A program made the position numbers and the translations under genes. The notes below the pieces were generated by a model. The model saw only the letters and a program-made list of their open reading frames with translations. It was not told the origin of the DNA and did not search any database. From assembly GCA_038503065.1 (NCBI GenBank), contig JBCAMK010000007.1, forward strand, positions 1,612,001 to 1,676,000: a DNA stretch of 64,000 nucleotides, read 5' to 3'. Source of the DNA: Paragyromitra xinjiangensis (taxonomy: Eukaryota; Ascomycota; Pezizomycetes; Pezizales; Discinaceae). Of the stretch, positions 10,396 through 21,859 are shown in pieces (position 1 is the first letter of the stretch; each line of letters starts with the position of its first letter).

Positions 10396-11814
10396 TTAAA
10401 CGTTGGTGTTGTTGATTTGGGAGGATTTAAGGCTCTCAGTGAGCTTGGTGTATGCGATGCAGACCTTGCATTCATAGGCTTTGTGGCCTTGATTGCAGTT
10501 AGCGCAGCGGATGGGTGGGTGGGTGCATTTTGTTCCAGTTGGGCAGCCTGCTGTAGCGCAAGGGTGCTTGATGGTTTCGTGGGTTTCAGCGCAAATTGCG
10601 CATTTGAAATCTTTCTTGCAGGTTTGTTGGTGGTGTCCAAATTCCTGACATTTTCGGCATTGGGTGGTGGGGGAAACAGCAATGTATTCCTGCATACGGC
10701 AGAAAGAATTAAAGAGAGGAATTTGATGGAGACCAAGGGTTTCCATGGTAAATTTCTGGGGGAGGGCAATGACGATGGCAGAATGGGTTTTGTTGGCTCT
10801 TGCTTCTGGGGTGGTTAGCCATCTTGGGACTTGGGCGAGGGTGAAGGTGGGGACCGAAATGGCCATCTGTTCTGCTACCTCGGTCATGGTTGCTTTGGTA
10901 GGGATGCCATGGATGATGAATTTGGACCATTTGGAATTGGGTCGTGCTTCGGAGAGAGGGATTTTTAGCAGGGTGCAGGCTGTTTCGATCTCCTTGGAGT
11001 AGGCTGAGCAGATTTGTTCAGCGGACTCATCGGGGTGTGTGGTAAGCACGAAGTTGTGTGTTGCAGTCTTAGTGCAGATGAGGACCGATGTATTGCGTGG
11101 GGCAAGTTCCTTGTTTATGGCGGCAAGTAAGGAATTGTTGGTAAGGGCTGGGGGGAGGTCACCGGAGGTTTCCAAGATGATTTGACGGTTTATGGCCGTG
11201 AATTGTGGTTGGAATAGTTTGGGGGGGAGGGCCTTCTTTTTCTTGTTCCCCTTATTGACTTCGGTGAAGGGGTCAGCGGGGGCATTGGCTGCTTGAGCGT
11301 AGGTCATGGGTTTGCCATTGTTTAGCAGCGGGACTTGAGGTTTTTGGGCTGTTTGGGGTGGTTTTTGCTGTTGGTTATTGGCGGGAGCGGGAGTGCGGGT
11401 GGGTTGGCTGGTGTTCTTGTCGATTGTTTGAAGGGACCGGGCCATGTTGTTGAGGGTGGAGGATAGTTTTCCCACCATCTCTTGTAGGATTTTGGTCTGA
11501 ACCGTGAGCCTGAGGATGTCGTTTTCCTGCTTGGCTACTTTGGCGAGAAGGTGGGTGTTGTTTTCCTCGGTTTGCGTGTTTAGGCGGGCAAAGCTGGATT
11601 TCAAGAGCCAGGCTGTGTATTGCTCGGTGTTGCCTTCGTCTGGGATTTCAGGCATGTAATCCTCCGTGGGTGAGAAGTCGCGGAGCCAATTGGGGGTGGA
11701 ATCGTCGGGGAGTTCGTGCATCAGAGCTTCGTCTTGATACTGTGAATCTGTGGTGAGGCCTTGAGGGCCAGTGTCAAAGAGGGATTGTGCGGTGGAGGGT
11801 CCAGGTTGTGCCAT
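10396..11814 (-). CDS. LINE copy B ORF1 (gag-like nucleic-acid-binding protein)
   Basis: Predicted 472 aa from the first in-frame ATG (11814). The frame is open upstream to about 12135 (579 codons) but without an ATG. Residues run: an acidic/polar N-terminal part, a coiled-coil segment (about 70-125, TEENNTHLLAKVAKQEND block), a Lys-rich patch (NKGNKKKKALPP), a conserved middle domain ending PRWLTTPEARA, and three Cys/His knuckles at the C-terminus (CRKC, CAIC and CANC blocks) typical of I/R1/Tad-type LINE ORF1. It probably coats the LINE RNA. The stop TAA overlaps the ORF2 ATG by one base at 10396. Confidence 0.75.
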   Translation of the reverse strand: MAQPGPSTAQSLFDTGPQGLTTDSQYQDEALMHELPDDSTPNWLRDFSPTEDYMPEIPDEGNTEQYTAWLLKSSFARLNTQTEENNTHLLAKVAKQENDILRLTVQTKILQEMVGKLSSTLNNMARSLQTIDKNTSQPTRTPAPANNQQQKPPQTAQKPQVPLLNNGKPMTYAQAANAPADPFTEVNKGNKKKKALPPKLFQPQFTAINRQIILETSGDLPPALTNNSLLAAINKELAPRNTSVLICTKTATHNFVLTTHPDESAEQICSAYSKEIETACTLLKIPLSEARPNSKWSKFIIHGIPTKATMTEVAEQMAISVPTFTLAQVPRWLTTPEARANKTHSAIVIALPQKFTMETLGLHQIPLFNSFCRMQEYIAVSPTTQCRKCQEFGHHQQTCKKDFKCAICAETHETIKHPCATAGCPTGTKCTHPPIRCANCNQGHKAYECKVCIAYTKLTESLKSSQINNTNV

Positions 11815-12391
11815 TTTAGTGGGTGATCCTGAGCAAGCGGGAGCTGGTGAGGGGTTGGAGAGGGTTCTTTTCTTGCCGATGAGGGGGAGGGTGAAGTTGG
11901 TACCAAAGGTAACCAGCTTCACGGGGGATGGGGAGGGTGTGCGGGATCTCCTGGGAGGAGTTTGGGGCGAATCCAGGATGATTTGGGGCGGAGCGCCCGA
12001 TGGAAAGGTGCGAGTACGGGGAAGTGGTGAGAAATGAAGCCGAAGAGTTAAAGACTTTTTGCAGTGTGTAACGCCGTTGCAACGTAGAATTGGAGTTTTG
12101 CAGGGATCTTTTTGCTCGTGCAGGATGAGGTCCAATTTCCAATTTCCAATTTCATTTAATTTTAGACAGTCGCTAACCTAACTAGCTACTGAATGACGCG
12201 CGTTTAAAAAATGCATGGTCTCATCCACCGCCAACCTTCACTACCCCGTAAACATAACATAACATAAAGAAAATACAACACATAAAACATAACTAAAACC
12301 AACTAAATCATTATCCAAGGAAATATCATAATCAAACTTAAAACCAACCGGAAACAAAAGAAAAACTTCCTCCACCCGGATTGCCTTATGA

Positions 12392-15300
12392 TCAATTTAT
12401 ATCGAGCAGATTCGTATTCGATATGCTGTAAAGATATTTGTTCGTTGAAATTGTGGCCAGATTGTTCTCGCGGATAAAGTGCAAGAGGTCAATGTGGCTT
12501 GTGTTGAGAAGAATGGCTGAATACCAGTTATGGCCCCAATCTGGGCGTGTGGTACCATTGAGTGGACAAGAGAGAGCGAGATGTGGAGAAGAATTAATTG
12601 CCCCACACTGACATGGGGAGGGAGGGTTAAGGGGATTAGGATCCGCCTTGGTTTGTTGAGTGCGAAGAGTGGAAATTGCTTTCGCCTGATTTTGGCGGAG
12701 AAAGCGGACAACTGGAGGAGGATGGAGGGCAACAGGAGTTTCAGTTGTAAGTTGCCACAATCTGAGGAGGTTGAGTTTGGGTTGGAGGCGGAGCCAACCC
12801 AGTGTTGTGCAAGTGTGCTTGCATGGTGAAAGAAGGAGGCCTTGCTTGGCCATCTGATCTGCGATCTCATTGCCGGGGATATTTGTGTGGGATGGGGTCC
12901 AACGGCCAAAAATTTCAGAATTAAGATTGTTTAAGGTGGAGATGTGCGCCAAAGTGTCCTTTAAATATTGGCGGTTGGAAGTGCTGTTGCCAGAAAGGGC
13001 TAACAGGGCGTTTTGATTGTCGATGCAGAGGTAGATAGTGGAGTTGTCGGCAGGTAAATTGTGGATCAAGAAATATAAGGCTTCTTGTATGCCGTGTATT
13101 TCTGCATCCTCATTTTCGCACTGATGTCCCAGGTTGCAATTGCCCTGGTGGGAGGAGGTGACGATTCCATATTGGATGTGTTGGATATTCCAGCCAGAGG
13201 CAGTGATGCCGTTTTCAGCGCGGGAGCCGTCAGAATATAAGATCCAGGCATCAGTTAGACCATGTAGCCAATCCATGTGAGTTAAGGAGGCAGATTGTTT
13301 GGTGCCTTGGATGTGTATGTGGGACGGATCTAGGAAGGAATGGGTGGGTAATGCTAAATCTTCGAGTGGAGCGCCAGTTAACAATTTGGCGACCAGGGAG
13401 CCGACTCGTTGGAGTCCAGTTCCTTTAAATTTGGTGGGATGTAAATGTTGCAATAGTGTGTGGTGTAGAGGGTGTTTGGGATTGCGGAGGATGCGTAGTC
13501 CATAGAATTGGGTGTGCATGTCGAGTAGGAGGTTGAGTGGGGCTAATCCAGCTTCAGGTAAAAGCCTGTGTATGGGGGTGAATTTTGAAAGGCCAGATAT
13601 TAGCCTAGCGGCACGGTGATATGCTGGCGAAAGTCTGTCCAAGATGCTTTGTGAGCCAGTCCACCATACCTCAGAGCCATATAAGGCTGCAGGGAGGATG
13701 ATGGTAAGGGTGAGTTGATGGAGTAAATTTGGAGTTGGCCCCTTATCTTTGACTAAGTTATTTACCAAGTATAAAGAGGTTCGCAGACGTGAAGCAGCCT
13801 GTTGGCAGTGTGCGTGAAAGTTGAGTCTCTGGTCAAGTAAAATGCCTAACACTTTGATGTGGGGGGAAGGAGAAATCTCTTTGTTTTTTAGCGATATGGT
13901 TTGGGTTGATGGGTGACTGGTGAAGGGGGTGATAAGGTGGATTAACTCTGTTTTGGATTCGGAAAATTCGATGTTGAGGTAGGAAGCTCGTTTTTCCTTC
14001 GCCTTGTGCCTTTCTGCTAAGCGTATTGTAGCGAAGGGGGGTTTCTTGCTCATTTGTAGGGCAGTGTCGTCATCTATATAGATGGTGGAAATTTCAGAAG
14101 GGTGTGAAGTGGGGGGGTCCAGAGCTGCCGCATAAATAACAAAGGCAATGGATGAGAGGGGGGAACCTTGGGGAAGGCCGACTGTGAGGGGCTGGGGTGC
14201 TTCCATTTCATTATTGATCCGGAAGGCGAGTGTGCGATTGGAAGTGAAGCTTTGCATCCATTTAATGCACCATTGGGGAAAAGTGTAGTGTTCCGATATT
14301 TTTATTAAATGGGGGTGGGAAATGCAGTTAAATGCTCCATCGATGTCCGTTGCAAGGATGGAAGGACGGGAGGGACGTTTTATTGCTCTCTTGTCATTGT
14401 GTGGAACAGGTATTAGCAGTTGCCTTTGCGCTGGTGTAAGAATGAAGTGAAGGGAGTCAGTGGCGGAAATGCCTGTTCTGGCTCCTTTGTGGTGTGGTTG
14501 AATGGCTCCGTTTTTTGTTGCGCATTTTTCGAGTCTTCGAGCAACAATTTTCTCAAGGAGTTTGCCAAAGCAGGAGAGAAGTGAAACGGGGCGGTAGCTT
14601 TTGGGGGATGAATAGTCCGCTTTATTAGATTTGGGAATAGGAACACAGTGGGTTATTTTCCACGAAGTTGGCATGATTCCTAAGCGCAGGAGATTGTTTA
14701 AAAGGGAAGTGAGGATGGAAGGTCAAGCGCGGTGGACTTCTCTGAGTGTAATATAGTTGAGCCCATCCGGACCAACTGCCGTGCACATATTTGATTTTTG
14801 GAGGAGGGATTCAATTTGCTCTTCTGTAACTAAGAAAGGGACAGATTCGGTGTTATTAGATGGGGGAGGTAAGAATTTTGGGGGAAAATCAGGTGGGGTG
14901 AGCTGTGGGGGGAAGAAAGTGCGACGGAAGGCTTTGCCAATTTCTTCGTTGTTTTCTTGATTTTCGATTGGAGGGATGTTAGGCTTGTTGTGTGCCGTGC
15001 TCCTGTTTATGAGGTTCCAGGCAGAGCTGGGGGTGATGTCCTTGAGGGTGCGGTGCCAGTGATCCCATTTGGCTAGCATGATCTTGGTTTTGTATTCCTT
15101 CCTTATGGAATTGGCGAGAGTTCGCCAGTGTGGGGGAGCATTGGGTTTCCGTGCTTGAGTTTCTGCCCATGAAAGTTTTCTTTTCAGGGATTTGAGGTTG
15201 GGTGTCCACCAGGATTTGGAATATGGTCGAGGTTTAGAGAGGGGTACTGTTGAATCTATGGCCAGGTTGATTGTGTTCGTGATGTGGGTGAGGGTGAGGT

Positions 15301-16126
15301 TGGCTTTCTCTTCATCGAAGTAATTGAAAGGAATGGCTGCTTCTTGGATTATGTTGTGAAAAAGGGGCCAGTTAGCTTTGGAATATAAGCGTCGACTGGA
15401 ATATTCCGGAGGATGAATGTAGAGCGTGGTGTGTAGGGAGACGTGGTCGGAATTATGCGGACAATTCGGGGGAGCTGACCAAGGTCCACAGACGTCTGTC
15501 AAGCCCCTTGCCATAGTAAGATCGACGATGCTGGGTCTTTGTCCATTCCTAGGGAAATGGGTGAGGATGCCCGGTTTGTTGAGAAGGCGGAAATCATTTG
15601 ATTCCAGCCAGTTCGTGATTTGTTCCGTTAAAGTGATGCGATGTGAAAAAAGATGTTGATAATTTTCGGAGATGGGACCATACCACCAAGGGTGGTGTAA
15701 GTTAAAGTCCCCTCCCAGGATTGCATTTTGATGGAAATGATGTGAAAGAAGTGGGAGGTGGTGATCATTGGAGCTACTGCGTGGTTGAATGTAAACGTTG
15801 CAGAGTTCAAAAGTAAGATGAGGAATTTTAATGAGGATAGAAATTATGTTGGGATTGGGTGAAAGAGTGGTGAATATTTTTGTGTTTTTCAAATTTTTCT
15901 TAATATAAATGACTACTTTGGGTGAAGGGGAGGGATAGTATGCATCCGCAGTTTTGGAGTTCGGTGGAAGTGAATTATGGTTGAGCCATGGTTCCTGTAA
16001 CATGAGAATAAGAGTTTGTTGAGAATAATCAAAATGTGAGATGACTGAAAGAGTAGAGGCCTGTCCTTTGGCGCAGTTCAGCTGCTGGGCCAAGGCTATG
16101 CCTATTGTGGGAGGTTGTGTCTCCAT
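12392..16126 (-). pseudogene. LINE copy C ORF2 (EN-RT-RNase H), one nonsense codon
   Basis: Otherwise full-length (1244 codons). The only break seen is TGA at 14723-14725, where the intact copies have an Arg codon in the HRARPSILTS block just upstream of the RT domain; a C-to-T change in CGA fits. The same frame resumes and contains the RT motifs (YIDDD), RNase H (YSDGS, EDAEIHG, NEIADQMAK) and the C-terminal CQCG..H..C zinc motif. Readthrough of one stop would restore it, so the inactivation looks recent. Confidence 0.8.
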
Positions 16127-17544
16127 TAAACGTTGGTATTATTGATACGGGAGGATTTAAGGCTCTCAGTGAGCTTGGTGTAGGCGATGCAGACCTTGCG
16201 TTCATATGCTTTGTGGCCTTGGTTGCAGTTAGCGCAGCGGATGGGTGGGTGAGTGCATTTGGTTCCAGCCGGGCAGCCTGCTGTGGTGCAGGGGTGTTTA
16301 ATGGTTTCGTGGGCTTCTGCACAAATTGCGCATTTGAAGTCCTTTTTGCACGTTTGTTGGTGATGTCCAAATTCTTGGCATTTGCGACATTGGGTGGTGG
16401 GAGAAACGGCGATGTATTCTTGGATACGGCAGAAGGAATTGAAGAGGGGGATTTGATGGAGACCAAGGGTTTCCATTGTAAATTTTTGGGGGAGGGCGAT
16501 GACGATGGCTGAGTGGGTTTTATTCGCTCTTGCTTCCAGTGTGGTGAGCCATCTGGGTACTTGGGCGAGGGTGAAGGTGGGGACTGAGATGGACATTTGC
16601 TCCGCTACCTCGGTCATAGTTGCCTTAGTGGGGATGCCATGGATGATGAACTTGGACCATTTGGAGTTGGGTCGAGCTTCGGAGAGGGGGATGTTAAGTA
16701 GGGTGCAGGCCGTTTCGATTTCCTTGGTGTAGGCTGAGCAGATTTGTTCGGCGGATTCGTCCGGGCGTGTGGTGAGGACAAAGTTGTGCCTTGCGGTCTT
16801 GGTGCAGATGAGGATGGATGTGTTGCGTGGAGCTAGCTCTTTATTGATGGCGGCGAGTAGTGAGTTGTTGGTGAGGGCTGGGGGAAGGTCACCAGAGGTT
16901 TCCAGGATGATCTGACGGTTTGTTGCTGTGAATTGCGGTTGGAAAAGTTTCGGGGGGAGTGCCTTCTTCTTTTTGTTGCCCTTGTTGACCTTGGTGAAGC
17001 GGGCTTCAGGGGCATTGGCCGCTTGTGCATAGGTCATAGGCTTGCCGTTGTTTAGCAATGGGACTTGGGGTTTTTGGACTGTTTGGGGTGGTTTTTGCTG
17101 TTGGTTGTTGGCAGGTGCGGAGGTGTGGGTAGGTTGGCTGGTGTTTTTATCAATTGTTTGTAAGGACCTGGCCATATTATTGAGAGTGGTGGAAAGTTTT
17201 CCGACCATTTCTTGGAGGATTTTAGTCTGATCTGTGAGCCTGAGGATGTCGTTTTCCTGCTTGGCTACTTTTGCGAGGAGGTGGGTGTTGTTTTCCTCAG
17301 TTTGTGTGTTGAGGCGAGCGAAGCTGGACTTTAAGAGCCAGGCGGTAAACTGCTCAGTATTGCCGTCATTGGGGATTTCAGGCATGTAATCCTCTGTGGC
17401 TGAGAAGTCACGAAGCCAGTTGGGAGTGGAGTCATCAGGGAGTTCGTGCATCAAAGCTTCGTCCTGATATTGAGAGTCTGTAGTGAGGCCCTGGGGACCA
17501 GTGTCAAAGAGGGATTGTGCGGTAGAGGGTCCAGGTTGAGCCAT
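16126..17544 (-). CDS. LINE copy C ORF1 (gag-like)
   Basis: Intact 472-aa version from ATG 17544 (579 codons if the ATG-less upstream frame to 17865 is counted). The domain order is as in copy B: coiled coil, Lys-rich patch, middle domain, three Cys/His knuckles. The TAA stop overlaps the ORF2 ATG (TAATG at 16126). One local difference, EARFTK instead of ADPFTK before the Lys patch, shows that the copies diverge. Confidence 0.75.
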   Translation of the reverse strand: MAQPGPSTAQSLFDTGPQGLTTDSQYQDEALMHELPDDSTPNWLRDFSATEDYMPEIPNDGNTEQFTAWLLKSSFARLNTQTEENNTHLLAKVAKQENDILRLTDQTKILQEMVGKLSTTLNNMARSLQTIDKNTSQPTHTSAPANNQQQKPPQTVQKPQVPLLNNGKPMTYAQAANAPEARFTKVNKGNKKKKALPPKLFQPQFTATNRQIILETSGDLPPALTNNSLLAAINKELAPRNTSILICTKTARHNFVLTTRPDESAEQICSAYTKEIETACTLLNIPLSEARPNSKWSKFIIHGIPTKATMTEVAEQMSISVPTFTLAQVPRWLTTLEARANKTHSAIVIALPQKFTMETLGLHQIPLFNSFCRIQEYIAVSPTTQCRKCQEFGHHQQTCKKDFKCAICAEAHETIKHPCTTAGCPAGTKCTHPPIRCANCNQGHKAYERKVCIAYTKLTESLKSSRINNTNV

Positions 17545-18124
17545 CTTAGTGGGTGATCCTGAGCGAGCGGGGGCTGGTGAGGGGTTGGAGAGGGTTCTTT
17601 TCTTGCCGATGAGGGGGAGGGTGAAGTTGGTGCCAAAGGTCACCAGCTTCACGGGGGATGGGGAGGGTGTGCGGGATCTCCTGGGAGGAGTTTGGGGCGA
17701 ATCCAGGATGATTTGGGGCGGAGCGCCCGATGGAAAGGTGCGAGTGCGAGGAAGTGGTGAGAAATGAAGCCGAAGAGTTAAAGACTTTTTGCGGTGTGTA
17801 ACGCCGTTGCAACGTAGAATTGGAGTTTTGCAGGGATCTTTTTGCTCGTGCAGGATGAGGTCCAATTTCCAATTTCCAATTTCATTTAATTTTAGACAGT
17901 CGCTAACCTAACTAGCTACTGAATGACACGCGTATATGAAATACATGGTCTCATCCGCCGCCATCCTCAACATCCCCGTGAACCAAACATAACATAAAAG
18001 AAAATACAAAACAAATAACATATAACCGCAACAAAATAACTAATTCATCCAAGGAAATCTTATAACTGAACTTAAACCATCCGGATACAAAAGAAAAACT
18101 TCCCCCGCCTGGATTACCTTATGA

Positions 18125-21100
18125 TCAATTTATATTCAGCAAATTCGTATTTGATACACCATAGAGATATTTGTTGGTTGAAATCGTAGCCAGATTGTTC
18201 TCATGAATAAAATGCAAGAGATCAATGTGGTTATTATTGAGGAGGATGGCCGAATGCCAATCGTGGCCCCAGTTTGGTCTGGTGGTGCCATTAAGTGGGC
18301 AGGCAAGGGCTAAATGTGGCGAGGAATTAATGGCTCCACATTGACATGCAGAAGGAGGACTGAGCGGGTTTGGATCCGCCTTGGTTTGTTGGGTGCGTAG
18401 GGTGGATATTGCTTTCGCCTGATTGCGGCGGAGGAATCGCACGACTGGAGGAGGATGAAGGGCAACTGGGGTTTCAGTTGTGAGTTGCCATAGCTTGAGA
18501 AGGTTAAGTTTGGGTTGGAGGCGAAGCCAACCCAATGTAGTGCAAGTATGTTTGCATGGTGAAAGGGAAAGGCCTTGTTTGGCCATTTGGTCTGCGATTT
18601 CATTGCCGGGGATATTTGTGTGAGATGGAGTCCATCGGCCGAAAACTTCTGAATTGAGGTTGTTTAATGTGGATATGTGTGCTAGTGTCTCTTTTAAGTA
18701 CTGGCGATTAGAAGTACTGTTGCCCAATAAGGATAAAAGGGCGTTTTGATTGTCAATGCAAAGGTAAATGGTGGAATTATCCGCAGGCAGATTGTGGATT
18801 AAGAAATGTAAGGCTTCTTGGATGCCATGAATTTCCGCGTCCTCGTTTTCGCACTGATGGCCCAGGTTGCAATTGCCTTGGTGAGAGGAAGTGGTAATCC
18901 CGTATTGGATATGTTGAATGTTCCAGCCGGAGGCGGTGATGCCGCTTTCAGCGCGTGAGCCGTCAGAATATAAAATCCAGGCATCCGCTAGACTGTGTAG
19001 CCAGTCTATGTGAGTTAGAGAGGCAGATTGTTTGGTGCCTTGGATGTGTATATGGGATGGGTGTAGGAAAGGATGGATGGGTAGGGAGAGATCTTCGAGT
19101 GGGGCACCAGTTAATAATCTGGCAATCAAGGAGCCGACCCGTTGAAGACCGGTGCCTTTAAAATCAGTTGGTTGGAGGTATTGTAATAAGGTATGATGTA
19201 GGGGGTGTTTGGGATTGCGAAGAATGCGTAGTCCGTAATATTGAGTGCGCATGTCGAGTAAGAGATTGAGTGGAGCTAGCCCAGCTTCAGGTAGCAATTT
19301 GTGTATGGGTGTGAATTTGGAGAGGCCAGATATTAGCCTTGCGGCGCGATGATAGGCTGGCGAGAGTCTGTCCAAGATGCTTTGTGATCCGGTCCCCCAT
19401 ACCTCGGAGCCATATAGGGCTGCTGGGAGAATGATGGTGAGGGTGAGTTGGTGGAGGAGATTAGGGGTGGGTCCTTTGTCTTTGACTAGGTTATTTACCA
19501 GGTATAAAGAAGTTCGTAGCCGAGAAGCAGCTTGTTGGCAATGTGGATGAAAGTTGAGTCTTTGATCCAACATAATCCCTAGAACCTTGATATGAGGCAG
19601 AGAGGGAAATTCTTTGTTTTTTAGTGTTATGGTTTGGGTTGGTGGTTGGCTGGTGAAAGGGGTGATAAGATGGATGAGTTCTGTTTTGGATTCGGAAAAT
19701 TTGATGTTTAGGTAGGAAGCCCGTCTTTCTTTTGCCTTATGTCTTTCCGCTAGACGTATGGTGGCAAAGGCGGGTTTTTTGCTCATCTGTAGAGCTGTGT
19801 CATCGTCTATGTATATGGTGGAAATTTCGGAGGGATGTGGGGTGGGCGGGTCAAGTGCTGCAGCATAGATAACAAAAGCAATGGATGAAAGCGGTGAGCC
19901 TTGTGGGAGTCCAACTGTAAGGGGTTGGGCCGCTTCCAGTTCGTTATTGATTCGGAATGCAAGTGTGCGGTTGGAAGTGAAACTTTGCATCCATTTAATG
20001 CACCATGGAGGAAAGGTGTAGTGTTCCAGAATTTTTATTAGGTGGGGATGGGATACGCAATTAAATGCTCCATCAATGTCCGTTGCCAAGATGGAGGGGC
20101 GGGAGGGGCGTTTTATTGCTCTTTTGTCATTGTGAGGGACCGGTATTAATAATTGTCTTTGTGCAGGGGTAAGAATGAAATGAAGGGAATCAGTGGCAGA
20201 AATGCCTGTCCTGGCTCCAGTATGATGTGGCTGGATGGCACCATTCATTGTTGCGCAAATTTCGAGTTTCCGGGCAACTATTTTCTCAAGTAGCTTGCCA
20301 AAGCAGGAGAGGAGTGAAACAGGTCGGTAACTTTTGGGAGATGCATAATCCGCCTTGTTTGATTTAGGAATGGGAACGCAGTGAGTTATCTTCCAGCAAG
20401 CTGGCATGATGCCCAAGCGAAGGAGGTTGTTGAAGAGGGAGGTGAGAATGGAGGGGCGGGCGCGGTGGACTTCTCTGAGTGTGATGTAGTTGATTCCATC
20501 TGGGCCAACTGCGGTGCGCATATTCGATTTTTGTAGGAGGTGATCAATTTCCTCTCCTGTAACCAAGAAGGGTATGAATTCGGTATTGGTAGAAGGAGGG
20601 GGTAGGAAATTTGGAGGAAAATCAGGGGGAGTGGGCTGTGGAGGGAAGAAGGTGCGACGAAAAGCTTTGCCAATTTCCTCATTGGATTCTTGTTTTTCGA
20701 TAGGAGGAATGTTGGGCTTGTTGCGTGTGGTACTTCTGTTCATGAGGTTCCTGGCAGAGCTGGGGGTGATGTCTTTGAGGGTTCGGTGCCAATGATCCCA
20801 TTTGGCTAGCATTATTTCGGTTTTGTATTCCTTTCTTGTGGCGTTGGCGAGAATTCGCCAGTGAGGAGGGGCGTTGGCTTTTCGAGCATGTGATTCTGCC
20901 CATGAAAGTTTTCTTTTTAGGGCTTTGAGGTTGGGTGTCCACCAGGATTTAGAATATGATCGAGGTTTGGAAAGGGGTACCGTTGAATCTATAGCTAGAT
21001 TGATTGTATTCGTGATATGTTTGAGGGTAAGGTTGGCTTGCTCCTCATCAGAGTAATTGAAGGGAATGGCTGCTTCCTGGATGATGTTATGGAATAAAGG

Positions 21101-21859
21101 CCAATTTGTTTTAGAAAATAAACGTCGGCTGGAGTATTCTGGAGGGTGGATGTAGAGTGTGGTGTTTAGAGAAACATGGTCGGAATTGTGTGGACAATTG
21201 GGGGGGGCTGACCAGGGTCCACAGATGTCATTGAGACCTCTTATCATAGTGAGATCGACAATGCTGGGTCTTTGTCCATTTCTAGGGAAGTGGGTGAGAA
21301 TGCCTGGTTTGTTAAGGAGGCGGAAGTTGTAGGTTTCCAGCCAATTTGTGATTTGCTCTGTTAACGCGATGCGGTGTGAAAAGAGATGTTGGTAAGTTTC
21401 AGTGATGGGGCCGTACCACCAGGGATGGTGGAGGTTAAAGTCCCCTGTGAGAATTGTGTTCTGGTGAAAATGATGTGAAAGAAGTGGGAGGTGATGGTCG
21501 TTGGAGCTGCTGTGTGGTTGAATGTAAATGTTGCAGATCTCAAGAGTAAGATGAGGAATTTTGATTAGGATTGAAATTATGTTGGGATTGGGTGAGAGTG
21601 TGGTGATTATTTTTGTGTTTTTTTGGTTTTTCTTAACATAAATGATGACTTTAGGTGATGAGGAAGGATAATACGCATCCGCAGTTTTGGAATTAGGTGG
21701 AAGTGAATTATGGTCAAGCCATGGTTCCTGTAATAGAAGGATAAAAATATGCTGGGAATGATCAAAAGAAGAAATAACTGAAAGAGTAGAGGCCTGTCCT
21801 TTGGCGCAGTTCAGTTGCTGTACCATGGCTATGCCTGTTGTAGAGGGTTGTGCCTCCAT
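18125..21859 (-). CDS. LINE copy D ORF2: endonuclease, reverse transcriptase, RNase H
   Basis: Intact, 1244 aa. Residues 1-235 form an APE-type endonuclease (GDFNLHHPWW near 138, catalytic SDH near 225). Residues about 430-770 form the RT, with the YRPVSLLS block, DIDGAFNCV, PQGSPLSS, and the catalytic YIDD near 682. Residues about 955-1075 are an RNase H with D (YSDGS, about 963), E (EDAEIHG), D (CIDNQNALL) and the final D in NEIADQMAK. A C-terminal C-x-C-x7-H-x4-C motif sits near 1171. EN plus RNase H plus terminal CCHC is the I/R1/Tad1 LINE layout and supports target-primed reverse transcription. Translation probably starts by termination-reinitiation at TAATG (21859). Clade assignment (fungal Tad1-like) is inferred, not tree-based. 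Confidence 0.9.
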   Translation of the reverse strand: MEAQPSTTGIAMVQQLNCAKGQASTLSVISSFDHSQHIFILLLQEPWLDHNSLPPNSKTADAYYPSSSPKVIIYVKKNQKNTKIITTLSPNPNIISILIKIPHLTLEICNIYIQPHSSSNDHHLPLLSHHFHQNTILTGDFNLHHPWWYGPITETYQHLFSHRIALTEQITNWLETYNFRLLNKPGILTHFPRNGQRPSIVDLTMIRGLNDICGPWSAPPNCPHNSDHVSLNTTLYIHPPEYSSRRLFSKTNWPLFHNIIQEAAIPFNYSDEEQANLTLKHITNTINLAIDSTVPLSKPRSYSKSWWTPNLKALKRKLSWAESHARKANAPPHWRILANATRKEYKTEIMLAKWDHWHRTLKDITPSSARNLMNRSTTRNKPNIPPIEKQESNEEIGKAFRRTFFPPQPTPPDFPPNFLPPPSTNTEFIPFLVTGEEIDHLLQKSNMRTAVGPDGINYITLREVHRARPSILTSLFNNLLRLGIMPACWKITHCVPIPKSNKADYASPKSYRPVSLLSCFGKLLEKIVARKLEICATMNGAIQPHHTGARTGISATDSLHFILTPAQRQLLIPVPHNDKRAIKRPSRPSILATDIDGAFNCVSHPHLIKILEHYTFPPWCIKWMQSFTSNRTLAFRINNELEAAQPLTVGLPQGSPLSSIAFVIYAAALDPPTPHPSEISTIYIDDDTALQMSKKPAFATIRLAERHKAKERRASYLNIKFSESKTELIHLITPFTSQPPTQTITLKNKEFPSLPHIKVLGIMLDQRLNFHPHCQQAASRLRTSLYLVNNLVKDKGPTPNLLHQLTLTIILPAALYGSEVWGTGSQSILDRLSPAYHRAARLISGLSKFTPIHKLLPEAGLAPLNLLLDMRTQYYGLRILRNPKHPLHHTLLQYLQPTDFKGTGLQRVGSLIARLLTGAPLEDLSLPIHPFLHPSHIHIQGTKQSASLTHIDWLHSLADAWILYSDGSRAESGITASGWNIQHIQYGITTSSHQGNCNLGHQCENEDAEIHGIQEALHFLIHNLPADNSTIYLCIDNQNALLSLLGNSTSNRQYLKETLAHISTLNNLNSEVFGRWTPSHTNIPGNEIADQMAKQGLSLSPCKHTCTTLGWLRLQPKLNLLKLWQLTTETPVALHPPPVVRFLRRNQAKAISTLRTQQTKADPNPLSPPSACQCGAINSSPHLALACPLNGTTRPNWGHDWHSAILLNNNHIDLLHFIHENNLATISTNKYLYGVSNTNLLNIN

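Larger units (their letters stand above)
4287..10396 (-). pseudogene. LINE copy B ORF2 (EN-RT-RNase H), broken
   Basis: Pol-like protein of the array family, in pieces: endonuclease N-terminus (10396 to about 9606), the remainder to about 5010 after an inserted half-LINE, and the C-terminal CCHC region (4582-4287) after the LTR-like insertion. The RT catalytic YIDDD (about 6390) and RNase H YSDGS (about 5550) are still present. An in-frame TAA at about 5903-5905, where other copies read SKFTP, truncates the frame after the RT domain. Confidence 0.8.
4021..12134 (-). mobile_element. LINE copy B, carrying two later insertions
   Basis: Complete unit of the array (about 5.73 kb) enlarged by an ORF1-only half-LINE (7667-9605) and an LTR-like fragment (4588-5004). 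The 3' UTR runs from about 4286 down to 4021 and ends in the GAAATTG repeats. ORF1 is open and ORF2 is broken. Confidence 0.85.
12135..17864 (-). mobile_element. LINE copy C
   Basis: Complete 5730-bp unit with leader, open ORF1, ORF2 with a single nonsense codon, and a 3' UTR (12391-12135) ending in GAAATTG repeats that join directly to copy B. No insertions. Confidence 0.9.

Noticed and set aside
12180..12240. Telomere-like TTAGGTTAG in the LINE 3' UTR (on the minus strand, CTAGTTAGGTTAGCG).
   Set aside because: One and a half units only, and not TTAGGG; it is conserved because the 3' UTR is conserved, so telomere targeting is not supported by it.
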